A DNA stretch of 64,000 bases, from assembly GCA_050304135.1 (NCBI GenBank), contig JBNLDC010000025.1, positions 124,001-188,000 on the forward strand. Reading direction: 5' to 3'. The notes under the pieces are model-generated. The model saw only the letters and a list, made by a program, of their open reading frames with translations, was not told the origin of the DNA and made no database searches. Source of the stretch: JAFGNB01 sp050304135. GTDB lineage: Bacteria; Fibrobacterota; Chitinivibrionia; Chitinivibrionales; Chitinispirillaceae. Position numbers and translations under genes: made by a program. The stretch's first letter is position 1; every line of letters starts with the position of its first letter. Shown here one piece after another: positions 40,686 to 51,500 of this stretch.

Positions 40686-41064
40686 TCAGGCATGACAGGT
40701 TATTTTCGGTTACTACAATGGTCTACGGATAAGGTAAAAAAGATAGTTGAATGATTATTCCGGCGTCGGTGCCTATGAAATAATGTTTTCATACCGAATA
40801 TATTAACAACATGCTACGTTGTTTTATCCGAACTCTCTATTAATGCAGGAACAAGGGACGGTGTCAAAATATCCGTTTAAGGAATACTACGAAAAGGTCG
40901 TCTCGATGTCCCCAGAGCACACCACCATATAATGAGCAGGTGCCTCTCCCTTTTTCAATTGTTCGCTAAACACCAATTTCTCGCCGTCATCGCATTCTGT
41001 ATATTGACGCCTCTGTAACAGACTGTCGTTGTGTGCCACAGACTCCATCGTCAGTGGCCTTATG
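40686..41064. other. Intergenic region downstream of rlmN, coding only after a frameshift in the poly-G tract
   Basis: The 379 bp between the FkbM gene and the rlmN stop carries no supported gene. On the minus strand a frame shifted by one relative to rlmN stays open from inside the G tract to 40887 (ESVAHNDSLLQRRQYTECDD and EQLKKGEAPAHYMVVC). It would become a C-terminal extension of RlmN after a one-base change in tract length. Confidence 0.5.
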
Positions 41065-42105
41065 CTACCTCCCCCCCCCCCCAAGCTCACCCCGCAGCTG
41101 CCCGCATGCTGCGCTGATATCATTACCAAGTGATTGTCGTACGCGGACGAACAGGTTACGCCCGGCAAGAACACTGCGGAACCTGTCTACCTGCTCAGGT
41201 GTCGGTGCTGTAAAGGGGAGTGAATCACTTTGATTAAATGCAATGACATTAATACGTACTTTAAGACCCTGCAGATAATCGGCCAGTTTGTGTGCCATTT
41301 CGGGAGAATCGTTGACACCGGTAATAAGTACGTATTCAATGAATATGACACCATCTCTACCGAGCGGCAGTGAGAGGAGTGCTTTTTTGAGATCCGCAAG
41401 CGGGTAGCTGTTGTTGACAGGCATAAGACGACTGCGTACAACGTCGTCTGCTGCATTTATCGAAACTGCAATACGCAGATTCGGCATGTTCATTGCCGCC
41501 AGTTTTGTAATACCGGGGACAATCCCCGCGGTCGAGACGGTAATTGCCCGTTGCGAAAGGGCGAATCCCCGCCGGTCACTCAACACCTGTACAGCCTGCA
41601 GTACATTGTTAAAATTGTTGAAAGGCTCACCCATTCCCATAAAAACGACATTGTCAACCGGGAGATTGAATTCAAAACGGACGGCGTACACCTGGCCGAT
41701 TATCTCCGCGGTGGATAGGTTGCGGACGAAGCCGGATTGGCCAGTCCGGCACATGACGCACGCCATGGCACAGCCGACTTGAGATGACACACACACCGTG
41801 GTACGGTTGCGAACCGGCAAAATGACGGTTTCGATACTGTTTCCGTCATCAAGTACTGTTGCAAATTTTGTGGTTCCTCCTGCACTCTTCCGGCAGGCGG
41901 CTATGTTGAAGCTGGGGAGCGTGACGGCGGCGGCAAGTTTTTTTGACAGTTCTCCCGAGGCGGTAAACTCGGGCGATTCGTAAAACTTCCGGTTTCCCTT
42001 GTTAAAAACCTCACGATAGAGTGCTGCGGCATGAAATGCACGTTTTCCGTAAACCCGTTGCATTTCTGCGGTAACTTCACCGAAGGTCATCGATAGAATG
42101 TTCAT
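41065..42105 (-). CDS. rlmN: 23S rRNA (A2503)/tRNA (A37) C2-methyltransferase RlmN
   Basis: This 346-residue radical SAM enzyme methylates C2 of A2503 in 23S rRNA and A37 in some tRNAs. The Cx3Cx2C cluster motif is VGCAMACVMCRTGQ. VVFMGMGEPFNNFNNVLQAV, RAITVSTAGIVPGI and LRIAVSINAADDVVRSRLMP follow, and the methyl-carrying Cys lies in DISAACGQLRGE near the end. The last residues ELGGGGR are encoded by a run of 12 G. The 3' end is also duplicated 2.1 kb away. Confidence 0.95.
   Translation of the reverse strand: MNILSMTFGEVTAEMQRVYGKRAFHAAALYREVFNKGNRKFYESPEFTASGELSKKLAAAVTLPSFNIAACRKSAGGTTKFATVLDDGNSIETVILPVRNRTTVCVSSQVGCAMACVMCRTGQSGFVRNLSTAEIIGQVYAVRFEFNLPVDNVVFMGMGEPFNNFNNVLQAVQVLSDRRGFALSQRAITVSTAGIVPGITKLAAMNMPNLRIAVSINAADDVVRSRLMPVNNSYPLADLKKALLSLPLGRDGVIFIEYVLITGVNDSPEMAHKLADYLQGLKVRINVIAFNQSDSLPFTAPTPEQVDRFRSVLAGRNLFVRVRQSLGNDISAACGQLRGELGGGGR
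41071..41082 (-). repeat. Homopolymeric G12 tract (C12 on +) at the rlmN 3' end
   Basis: Twelve consecutive C on the plus strand encode glycines just before the rlmN stop. The decayed copy has ctactccttcc at the matching place, so the tract formed in this copy. Changes of one base would replace the final residues and read through to 40887. Confidence 0.85.
41111..41161. repeat. 51-bp perfect direct repeat, right copy
   Basis: Identical to 38976-39026 and lies within the intact rlmN 3' end. Together with the left copy it flanks 2.1 kb containing the lectin fragment and FkbM gene. Confidence 0.9.
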
Positions 42106-42282
42106 GGCGGGAAAAATACTTACAGGGTGGTAGCTATTTCCCCGGTTTTGCGGTGAAAGTGTTAAAATCTCTACAGGGAACCGCGAAAATCTTTGTTCCT
42201 GCCGTTGTTATCTCCGCTTTTTAAATTGTGCGTCAGGAGGGGCTATTCGTTTTTCATGTTTTCCGGTCTCAGGTTTCAAAGG

Positions 42283-43641
42283 TTACTCCACCGCTGGTGC
42301 CGCTTTCACCCGCCGCTGTGAAAGCCGTTTTCGCAGAATAAGCGATTTTCTCTTTTTATTGTAGGTTTTTCTCCGTGCTGGTGGCAAGTCGTCCACTTTT
42401 ACTTCAGTAAAGCCGAGGCTTTCGAACCAGTCGGAGGTCTGGGTGGTGAGTACGAAAACCGCTTTAAGCCGCAGCGCAACCGCCCGGTCAATCAGATAAC
42501 TGATGATCTTGTTACCGATACCGAAATTGGCATATGCCTCGTCAACAACGATGGCGGCGACTTCACCCTGCCGGTCATCATACTGGTGCAGTGCACCGCA
42601 GGCATGAATACTGCCGTCCACCTCGTATACATGGTAGTCTTCAATCCGTTCTTCCAGATCGGATGCCGTCCGGGGTATTAGAATCGCTTCCTCAATTGCA
42701 GGCTGCATCAGCCGGAGCACTTCCGGTATGTCGTTGGTGGTCATCTGCCGCATGTTTTCGTGCTGGTTCGCATAGATCATGGTCCCGAGCCCCCGGTTGG
42801 AGAAAATCTCCTTGAGGATCATCCCGTCGGCGGCACCGTCGATGATATGCACCCGTTTGACTCCGGCGGTGCATGCCTGATGAGCCAGTGCGATAAAATC
42901 CATAAAAGAGTCGTTTTTGTCATTGTTGCGCTTGAGGAATTCTCCCGCACCGGAAATAGTGAGCTGGGTGACGGTTCCGTCCTCGGCAACCGCGGCGTCT
43001 GCAGGGAGTGAATAATTGTCCGCCAGGAGTGTTTTACCGTTTGTCAGAAAAAACAGTTTTGACGCTTTGAGGGCGATACTGATGGTACAGGCGAGTTCAT
43101 TTGACGAAAGATTATAGGGTTTTCCCTTGGCGCTCCAGCCGATGTTGGGAAATATGGGGATAAGTCCATCTTCAAGGACATTCTCGACAATATCCGCCTG
43201 CAACCGTTCAACAATACCCGAACTCTGAAAATCAACGCCGTCCCGAACGCCGATGCTCCGTGCCCGCACCCAGTTGCCTATTACCGCATTGGTGCCACAT
43301 TCCGCAAGTACCGTCATGATCTTGTTGGAAACATCAAACGCTGCCATCTTGATAAAGGGAATAGATTCCGGCGGTGAAATCCGTATGCCGCCAACCCGCC
43401 GGCAGTTAATGTCGTAGGTGTCGAGTACCTCGTCGATTCTGCTCCGGGCGCCGGGTACCAGTACTATCCTGATTCCCATTCGCTGCAACAGAACGAGATC
43501 TTTAATCAGAATGGGAATAAGAGGACTGGCCGTCAGTTCACTGGAGAGCTTGATGACGAAGGTTTTATTCTTGAACCGGTCGATGTAGCCGAACGCCTGC
43601 CGGATACTTTCAACCTGCTCTTTGAGTTTTATTCTGTTCAT
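42283..43641 (-). CDS. argA: Amino-acid N-acetyltransferase (N-acetylglutamate synthase)
   Basis: This 452-residue protein is the classical ArgA architecture. An N-terminal amino-acid-kinase domain (residues about 20-285) has TFVIKLSSELTASPLIPILI and IVLVPGARSRIDEVL. A C-terminal GNAT domain has EEAILIPRTASDLEERIEDY and QGEVAAIVVDEAYANFGIGN, with the acetyl-CoA-binding loop, and TSDWFESLGF. It makes N-acetylglutamate, the first step of arginine synthesis, and is probably arginine-inhibited through the kinase-like domain. The last 30 residues are Lys/Arg-rich. No other arg genes are next to it. Confidence 0.92.
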   Translation of the reverse strand: MNRIKLKEQVESIRQAFGYIDRFKNKTFVIKLSSELTASPLIPILIKDLVLLQRMGIRIVLVPGARSRIDEVLDTYDINCRRVGGIRISPPESIPFIKMAAFDVSNKIMTVLAECGTNAVIGNWVRARSIGVRDGVDFQSSGIVERLQADIVENVLEDGLIPIFPNIGWSAKGKPYNLSSNELACTISIALKASKLFFLTNGKTLLADNYSLPADAAVAEDGTVTQLTISGAGEFLKRNNDKNDSFMDFIALAHQACTAGVKRVHIIDGAADGMILKEIFSNRGLGTMIYANQHENMRQMTTNDIPEVLRLMQPAIEEAILIPRTASDLEERIEDYHVYEVDGSIHACGALHQYDDRQGEVAAIVVDEAYANFGIGNKIISYLIDRAVALRLKAVFVLTTQTSDWFESLGFTEVKVDDLPPARRKTYNKKRKSLILRKRLSQRRVKAAPAVE

Positions 43642-43710
43642 AACGATTCCCGTATTAGTATGTTCTGGGGGAAATATACTACGTTTCCCGGTGAGGCCGG
43701 TACCGATGAC

Positions 43711-45216
43711 TTACTGACGGGGAATTCTACCGTACCGGGAGGCCGTTTCCGCCATTTCATCCGTCGGAAGATTTCTCATCTGTTCGGCGGTGGCACGCCA
43801 CATCCAGTTTCCCTTCGCCTGTGCAGGCTGATTCATCCGTGCGCTGCCGTCGAGTATCAGCAGGTCCTGAAACGGGACAATGGCGACATCCGCAACACTG
43901 CTCTGAGCAAGTCGGATCATCGCACGGGCGACGGAACCGATTGAGTGGTCGGCTATCCCTGTATACCGGTACAACCGTTCACGGTCATCGTCGGAAGCTT
44001 CGTTTTCGAACCATCCGCGAATGGTGTTGTTGTCGTGCGTTCCGGTAAAAACGAAGCAATTGTTCTCGTACATATGCGGAAGATACGGGTGAAAGGGGTG
44101 GTCTTCTCCAAATGCGAACAGGAGTACTTTCATCCCCGGGAACGAGTAATGCTCCATTTCCGTACGTACATCGTCGGTGATAATTCCCAGATCTTCCGCG
44201 ATAACCGGAAATCCGGGGATTTCACTCAGAAGTTTGTCGAAAAGTTTCCGGGTAGGAACCGGTTGCCAGGATCCGTTGATTGCCGTCGGCTCACCGGCAG
44301 GTACTTCCCAGTACTGTACCAGTCCGCGGAAGTGGTCAATCCGAACAATGTCGAATCTGCTGAACACCGCCTTCATCCGTTCGACCCACCAGATAAATCC
44401 GGTTTGTTCAATATGATCCCAATTGTATACAGGATTGTTCCAGAGTTGTCCCGTGGTACTGAAATAGTCAGGCGGTACGCCCGATACCGCTTCCGGTCGG
44501 AGATCCGCGTCGAGCTTGAAAATGTCCGGATTCGTCCAGACATCAACACTGTCGTAGCTGACATAGATCGGGATATCGCCGATAACACTGATGCCTTTTT
44601 CGTTGCTGTGCTTTTTAAGGGCATCCCACTGTGAGAAAAAAACGAACTGGTACCATTTTTCCCGGGTGATCATCTCACTGAGCTTGTCGTGATATTCCTC
44701 CAGAGCTGCGGGTGTCCTCTGCTTGAGAGGTTCCGGCCATTCATTCCAGGGTGCATCACCGAAATGGTGCCTCAGATCGATAAACAGAGTGAAATCGTTC
44801 AGCCAGCTTTCATTGGAACTGCAGAACGCGTTGAACAGTTCAAAATTTCCTTTTTTCCGGAATGATTCGTAGGCCATTTCTAGGTGTCCGTATTTGAATC
44901 TGCCGACTGCTTCAAAATCAACTTTTTCCTCCGTGAACGTGCCGTTGCCTGAGATTCCGGCAGGAAGCAGGTCGTCTTCGGCAAGAAGGTCAAGACTGAT
45001 GAGAAGCGGATTCCCCGCAATTGCGGAGGAACTGAAATAGGGCGAATGAAAGCTGCTCGGACCGGTGGGGTTGAGCGGTAGAACCTGCCAGTAGGTTTGC
45101 CGGGCCTCTTCTAGACAATCGACAAATGCATAAGCCTGAGGGCCGAGATCGCCGATACCGTGTGGAGACGGCAGTGAAGAAATGTGCAATAGAACGCCGC
45201 TTCCTCGTGAGAACAT
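43711..45216 (-). CDS. malQ: 4-alpha-glucanotransferase (amylomaltase)
   Basis: This 501-residue GH77 enzyme begins SRGSGVLLHISSLPSPHGI then GDLGPQAY, and carries GDIPIYVSYDSVDVW, the nucleophile Asp in FDIVRIDHFRGL, the acid/base Glu in PVIAEDLGIIT and the third Asp in FTGTHDNNTIRGWF. It transfers glucan segments between malto-oligosaccharides. It is divergent from treY and treS, so the three probably share a locus for alpha-glucan turnover. Starts behind aaaaggaaac. Confidence 0.96.
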   Translation of the reverse strand: MFSRGSGVLLHISSLPSPHGIGDLGPQAYAFVDCLEEARQTYWQVLPLNPTGPSSFHSPYFSSSAIAGNPLLISLDLLAEDDLLPAGISGNGTFTEEKVDFEAVGRFKYGHLEMAYESFRKKGNFELFNAFCSSNESWLNDFTLFIDLRHHFGDAPWNEWPEPLKQRTPAALEEYHDKLSEMITREKWYQFVFFSQWDALKKHSNEKGISVIGDIPIYVSYDSVDVWTNPDIFKLDADLRPEAVSGVPPDYFSTTGQLWNNPVYNWDHIEQTGFIWWVERMKAVFSRFDIVRIDHFRGLVQYWEVPAGEPTAINGSWQPVPTRKLFDKLLSEIPGFPVIAEDLGIITDDVRTEMEHYSFPGMKVLLFAFGEDHPFHPYLPHMYENNCFVFTGTHDNNTIRGWFENEASDDDRERLYRYTGIADHSIGSVARAMIRLAQSSVADVAIVPFQDLLILDGSARMNQPAQAKGNWMWRATAEQMRNLPTDEMAETASRYGRIPRQ

Positions 45217-45757
45217 ATTAGTTTCCTTTTTTTTAAATTCTTATCTGTCGTTACCGGGTGGCACACCGGTCGCTGGTCGGGACCGGCTGCAGAGATAATC
45301 AACCCGGCGGTCGGTACAGTCCGCCCGGCAAAACCACCTGTGATAAATATAGTTAAATGATCGATTGTGCAATCAGAACCAGGTTAAAGGCAATTGCTGT
45401 ATCCGGTATCCCGGCTCTTCGTTGAATGGTATCGTATTGAACGGGTTGAAGCAAGCGCGCAGTCGTATTCCGTAATGCGGACTGGACGGCTGCAATCTAT
45501 TATTTTAACAAGGAATAGTACCGTTGTTTTTACGGAAGTAATTGAATGGTACCGAATCCTTCAGTAACCGCAGTTTTATTGTTTCTGAAAGCACGTATTA
45601 TGGCATCGTTCAACGATTCAGGGGAGACATCTGTGGAAACGTCCGTTTGCCGCTGGAGATGTGCTGCGGAACAACTATGGTGCTGGCGGAATGCAATGTT
45701 TCACCCGTCAGTGAAGCAGGCTCCTGAGGTGAGGTTCACGACTATGAGGGAGAATCA
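45217..45757. other. Divergent intergenic region between malQ and treY
   Basis: This 541-bp region must hold the promoters for malQ and treY, but no clear -35/-10 pair was identified. One 71-codon frame at 45546-45761 overlaps the treY start (see that entry). No other feature was recognised. Confidence 0.5.
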
Positions 45758-45761
45758 ATGA
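45546..45761 (+). CDS. Possible 71-residue open reading frame ahead of treY
   Basis: The frame starts at ATG 45546 a few bases after acggaag and ends in a TGA that overlaps the treY start as ATGA, the arrangement used for coupling. The product is Trp/Cys-rich (WRCAAEQLWCWRNAMFHP) with no recognised family. The overlap may be chance. Low confidence. Confidence 0.25.
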   Translation: MVPNPSVTAVLLFLKARIMASFNDSGETSVETSVCRWRCAAEQLWCWRNAMFHPSVKQAPEVRFTTMRENQ

Positions 45762-48556
45762 ATGTACCGACAGCAACGTATCGGTTGCAGTTTTCTTCGT
45801 CGTTTACATTTACCGATGCGGAGAAAATTATCGGGTATCTGCGGAAACTCGGTATCAGTCATCTGTATGCATCACCTGTCTTCAAGGCTCGAACCGGCAG
45901 CACCCACGGCTACGATGTAACCGACGGAAGAGTGCTCAATCCCGAGCTCGGGGGCGAAGAGGCATTTCAACTGCTTATCCGGAAATGTGCGGAAACTGGT
46001 ATCGAATGGATTCAGGATATTGTTCCCAACCACATGGCGCTGAGTGCAGAAAGTCCATTTATTGTCGATGTGATGGAAAACGGACCACTGTCCCGGTATT
46101 ATTCCTTCTTTGATATTGACTGGGAACATCCGTACGAGGCTCTCAGAGGGAGATTCCTGATTCCGGTGCTCGGACAGAGTTTCGGGAAGTGTCTTGAAAA
46201 CGGTGAACTGGAACTGAAATTCAGACCCGACGGTCTGCTGGTTACCTACTATGATCACTGGTTTCCTTTGCGGATGGAGTCGTATGCCATGGTGTTCGGG
46301 CGTTGTGTTCCGGCTCTGCGGGAACTGCTGGGCGAAGGCGACCATGATCTCTTCAAATTCCTCGGAATCCTCTATACCGTAAAAAATCTGTCTGACCGAA
46401 ACGTCAAGGAACGATACGATCAAATAGGTTTTGTCAAGACCATGCTCTGGGAACTCTACGAAGGGAATGAAGTTATCCGGAACCAGTGTAATCTGGTTCT
46501 TCGGGAGTGCAATGGCGAAAACAGTGACACCGACCGCTGGGCTATGCTTGATGCGATTCTTTCCGATCAGCATTTCCGGCTTACCTTCTGGAAAACCGCC
46601 ACCGAAGAACTCAACTACCGCCGTTTTTTCACGGTCAATGATCTTATTGCGGTACGTGTGGAAGATAATGAAGTGTTCAATCTGACCCATAAGGCCCTGA
46701 TTGATATGACGATCAACGGTACGATCCAGGGAATCCGTATTGATCATATTGACGGTCTGATCGATCCGGCGACCTACTGTGCACGTCTGCGGACACAGGC
46801 ACCTCTTTCATACATCGTGGTGGAAAAAATACTCGCCGAGAATGAAACACTGCGTAAAACCTGGCCGCTTCAGGGAACCACCGGATATGATTTTCTCAGT
46901 ATGGTCAATCAGCTCTCCGTTGACGGACGAGGTCGGAAGATATTTGACAGAATTTATCGTGGTATATCAGAGGATGACCGTTCATTTGATGATCTGGTTA
47001 TCGGTAAAAAGAGACTGATTATCGGCCGGCACATGGCAGGTGATATTGACAACCTCGCACTGCAGCTCAAGGCGATAGCGGGGCGGGATCGCCGCGGATC
47101 GGATATTACTATGTACGGACTGCGGCGAGCACTGGTGGAACTGCTGACCTTCTTTCCGGTCTACCGTACGTATGTGAATGAATCGGAATACAGTACTTGC
47201 GACCGGGAGGTGCTTGACAGAGCATTTAATGCCGCTCGCGGTGCTCAGGATGATTACGTTATGGAACTAGAATATATCGCGCTGTTTCTCGGACTCGATG
47301 AAACGGACACCTCCCCTGAGGTTGCCGCTGAGCGGCGCAGGTTCGTTATGCGGCTTCAGCAGTTTACCGGACCACTGACGGCAAAAGGGGTGGAGGATAC
47401 CGCATTTTACACGTACAACCGGCTGGTCTCGCTCAATGAGGTGGGGGGATTTCCCGGACGGTTTGGTATCAGGCGTAAAGATTTCCATGCCTTCTGCACA
47501 CAGCGGCAGCGTGACTGGCCCCATACGATGAACGCTACTGCAACGCATGATACCAAGCGGGGAGAGGATACCCGGGCACGCATCAATGTCCTTTCCGAAC
47601 TTGCTTCAGAGTGGTCGAGGCATGTACGCAAATGGTATCAGCTCAATAAAAGTGCACGACAACTGCGTTCCGACGGCGAGGCGTTGCCGTTGGCCAATGA
47701 TGAATATCTGCTTTACCAGACACTCATCGGCAGTTATCCATCGGAAAACACCGATCCGCAAAATTTCATCCAACGGATCAAGGACTATATGATCAAGGCG
47801 GTTCGGGAGGGTAAGGAGACTTCATCGTGGATTCGTCCCAACGAGCAGTACGAAGATGCGTTGCTCCAGTTTATTGACAAGGTACTCGAGGACCGACCGG
47901 AAAATACCTTCCTCAATGATTTTCTGCTGTTTCAGAAAAAGGTATCCTGGTACGGGATGTTCAATTCACTCATGCAGACCACACTCAAAATGACAGCCCC
48001 CGGAATACCTGATTTTTATCAGGGTACTGAGTTATGGGATTTCAGTCTGGTTGATCCGGATAACCGTCGTCCGGTTGATTTTGATCTGCGAATGAAAATG
48101 ATTGATGAAATCAGTGCAATGGAGGAAAATACCGAATATATCGATCAGATTCTCAGAACGCCTTTCGACGGCAGAATAAAAATGCTGCTGGTACAGCGGT
48201 TGTGCAGAATTCGTGAAGAATTTAAAGCCGTTTTTCTTGAAGGGAAATATCTTCCGCTGCAGGTGACCGGGATCCGCAGGCACTCACTGGTTGCCTTCAT
48301 GCGGGTTGAAAAAGGGAATGCTTTATTAATTGCGGTGCCACGTCTGGTGAGTGGCTTTGTTCCCGAGGGGACGTTCCCGACAGGAGAAAACGTTTGGGGG
48401 GATACGCAGGTGACACTACCGCGCAAGTTTGTTACCGGGATGTGGCGTAATCTTGTCTGTTCTGGTGAACCGGTAGCTGCGGGACCAGGTGTCAGGGCAG
48501 CGGTACTTTTCGACCGGTTCCCGGTAGCGGTATGTGCCGCAGCGTCGCAGTCCTGA
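45758..48556 (+). CDS. treY: Malto-oligosyltrehalose synthase
   Basis: This 932-residue GH13 enzyme converts the reducing end of a malto-oligosaccharide to a trehalose linkage by intramolecular transglycosylation. It begins TATYRLQFSSSFTFTDAEKI and has YASPVFKARTGSTHGYDVTD, IEWIQDIVPNHMALS, the nucleophile Asp in GIRIDHIDGLIDP, the Glu in KILAENE and the third Asp in ATHDTKRGEDTRARI. Its length is typical for TreY. The start is set by gagggagaatca. TreZ, which would release trehalose, is not in this window. Confidence 0.95.
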   Translation: MNVPTATYRLQFSSSFTFTDAEKIIGYLRKLGISHLYASPVFKARTGSTHGYDVTDGRVLNPELGGEEAFQLLIRKCAETGIEWIQDIVPNHMALSAESPFIVDVMENGPLSRYYSFFDIDWEHPYEALRGRFLIPVLGQSFGKCLENGELELKFRPDGLLVTYYDHWFPLRMESYAMVFGRCVPALRELLGEGDHDLFKFLGILYTVKNLSDRNVKERYDQIGFVKTMLWELYEGNEVIRNQCNLVLRECNGENSDTDRWAMLDAILSDQHFRLTFWKTATEELNYRRFFTVNDLIAVRVEDNEVFNLTHKALIDMTINGTIQGIRIDHIDGLIDPATYCARLRTQAPLSYIVVEKILAENETLRKTWPLQGTTGYDFLSMVNQLSVDGRGRKIFDRIYRGISEDDRSFDDLVIGKKRLIIGRHMAGDIDNLALQLKAIAGRDRRGSDITMYGLRRALVELLTFFPVYRTYVNESEYSTCDREVLDRAFNAARGAQDDYVMELEYIALFLGLDETDTSPEVAAERRRFVMRLQQFTGPLTAKGVEDTAFYTYNRLVSLNEVGGFPGRFGIRRKDFHAFCTQRQRDWPHTMNATATHDTKRGEDTRARINVLSELASEWSRHVRKWYQLNKSARQLRSDGEALPLANDEYLLYQTLIGSYPSENTDPQNFIQRIKDYMIKAVREGKETSSWIRPNEQYEDALLQFIDKVLEDRPENTFLNDFLLFQKKVSWYGMFNSLMQTTLKMTAPGIPDFYQGTELWDFSLVDPDNRRPVDFDLRMKMIDEISAMEENTEYIDQILRTPFDGRIKMLLVQRLCRIREEFKAVFLEGKYLPLQVTGIRRHSLVAFMRVEKGNALLIAVPRLVSGFVPEGTFPTGENVWGDTQVTLPRKFVTGMWRNLVCSGEPVAAGPGVRAAVLFDRFPVAVCAAASQS

Positions 48557-48599
48557 AGTAAATAATAAAAACTGTTTGTCAAACTGAAACAGGGAGCTC

Positions 48600-51500
48600 A
48601 TGAAAGATCACGAAATCAGACGAGGCGATCCGCTCTGGTACAAGGATGCGGTAATTTACCAGTTGCATGTGAAGTCGTTCTTTGACGGAAACAACGATGG
48701 AGTAGGTGATTTTGTCGGACTGACCCGTAAAATGCGGTATCTTGAATCACTCGGTATTACCGCCGTGTGGCTATTGCCGTTTTATCCTTCACCGCTTCGC
48801 GACGACGGGTATGATATTGCCGATTATTTCGGTATCAATCCCGCATACGGCACCATGGATGATTTCCGTACGTTTCTCGACGAGGCGCATAAAAGGGGAA
48901 TCCGGGTAATCACCGAACTGGTGCTCAACCATACCTCCGATCAGCATGAGTGGTTCAGGAAGTCCCGGGAGGCAAAACCCGGCAGTTACTGGCGCAATTT
49001 CTACGTCTGGAGCGATACCAACCGGCGGTATACCGATGCCCGGATTATTTTCAAGGATTTTGAAACGTCAAACTGGACATGGGATACACAGGCCAACGCC
49101 TATTTCTGGCACCGGTTTTATTCACATCAGCCTGATCTGAATTTTGAAAACAAGCACGTGCACAAGGCGCTCTTCAAGGTGATCGATTTCTGGCTGGCAA
49201 TGGGAGTCGATGGGATGCGGCTCGATGCGGTACCGTATCTTTACGAGAAGGAGGGAACGAACTGCGAAAATCTTCCCCGTACTTTCGACTTTCTCAGATC
49301 ACTCAGGGCGCATGTCGAGGAGGGGTTTACCGACCGGATGCTGCTTGCGGAGGCCAACCAGTGGCCGGAAGATGCAGTGGCGTATTTCGGAAACGGGGAT
49401 ATGTGCCACATGGCGTTTCATTTTCCGCTTATGCCCCGGATGTTTATGGCGCTCCAGATGGAAGACCGGTTTCCGATCATGGATATCCTTGATCAGACAC
49501 CGGCGATTCCCGAGCAGTCACAGTGGGCGATTTTTCTGCGCAATCATGACGAACTGACACTGGAGATGGTTTCCGAAGAGGAACGCGATTTCATGTATCG
49601 TTCCTATGCGCGAGATCTTTCAGCACGCATCAATCTCGGGATCCGCCGCCGCCTTGCTCCACTGGTGCAGAACAGCAGACGTCGTCTTGAGCTGCTTAAT
49701 ATACTGCTGCTGTCGCTTCCCGGGACACCGGTGATTTATTACGGCGATGAAATCGGTATGGGTGACAATCATTTTCTTGGTGATCGCAATGGTGTCCGGA
49801 CGCCGATGCAGTGGTCTCCCGACCGCAATGCGGGATATTCCGATGTAAACCCGCAGCGGATTTTTCTGCCGGTTATTATCGATCCAGAGTACCACTATCA
49901 TGCGGTGAATGTTGAAACCGAGGAACAGAATCTCTCTTCGTTGCTCTGGTGGATGCGGCGGGCGATCGCCATGAGGCGTCACTTTCGCGCGTTTTCCCGC
50001 GGAGAACTTGAGTTCGTCAAATCCACCAGCGCAGCGGTACTTTCGTTTTTCCGGAGTGTCGAAGGCGAAACCATTCTGGTGGTAGTCAATCTCTCACGGT
50101 TCAGTCAGGCGGTAACCCTCGATCTGCGGCGGTTCGCCGGCTGTACCCCGGTTGATGTCTTCAGCGGCAACAGCTTTCCACGAATCAGTACGGCACCCTA
50201 TCAGATGACACTCGGCTTTCATGACTACTTCTGGCTTGAACTGCAGCAGGATCGGTATGCCGATCCGCGCACCGAAAGTTATATGCTTCCTGATTTTGTT
50301 CCCGTCAAAAATGTCGCCGACCTTTTTGACGGTGCCTCCGGGAAAAAAATGGCAGCGGAGATACTGCCCGATTATCTTGAACAGCGGACTACCGCCGGAT
50401 GCCGGAACAAGGCGATTCGTCAGACGAATGTAGTGGACCGGCTAGTGGTCAAACGGGACCGGTTTTCGGCAGTAATACTTATTGTAAAAGTTCTGTATGC
50501 GGATGCGGGCAAGGATATTATCGCGCTGCCGCTAACCATCGAACCAGAGGATGCGGCATCGGTGGTGGTTGGAGAAGACAAGGGACTGGTGCTGGGGCTT
50601 GTTGACGGGGGGAAAGCCGGGGTCGTGTATGACTGTTCCCACCACCCGGTGTTCTCGCAGCTGTTCTTCGAATTGATCCGCAACCGGAAGACGGTAAAAG
50701 GTCTTCACGGGTCATTCGTTGGAGAATCGGAACCGAAGAAAAGCAGCGATGGTGTTCTTACGTCTGCCATGCTGCGTGTTGTGAAGGTTGGAAAACGGAA
50801 TACCTGTATTACGCTGGGCGACCGGTGGTTTGTAAAGATGTTCCGGAGGATTGACGAAGGAATTCATCCGGAAATCGAACTTCACCGGAAGGTGGCGAAG
50901 TCGCCGATACCGGTCTGTGCCAGGTATATTGGTGCTCTGAAGTACCGGGGGGAGGATGCCGTGAATTATGCCCTCGGATTCTGCACCGCGTACTTCAATC
51001 ATTCCCGAACGCTCTGGTACTCCGCCACCGAGGCGGTTTCCAATCATCTGGAGGTGACGCTCGCGAACCGTCATGGAAAGTATGACGTGGTCATTCCCGG
51101 GAGTGAGGAATCCCTGCAGAGTGCGGAACCGGGGGGATCGGCTGAGGATGGAATCTTCCGTCAACGTATCCGGCATGTCGGTACTCTGACTGCTGATATG
51201 CATAAACTGCTCGCTTCAGACAAATTATCTGATTTCAGTGTTGAACCCTTTTCCGCACTGTATCAGCGCAGTCTCTACCAGTCAATGCGCGGATTGACAC
51301 ATCGGGTATTTTCCCGCATTGAGGCTTCTATGGAGAAAATGTCGCCCGGTCATGCGATGGAAATGCAGTCTCTCCTGAGTAGAAAAAAGGAATTGCTTGA
51401 TATGTACATGGCCATACTGCAGGAGAAACTCAACGCGGTCCGTATGCGGATTCACGGTGATTATCATCTCGGGCAGATAATGGTAATGGATGAACAGTAT

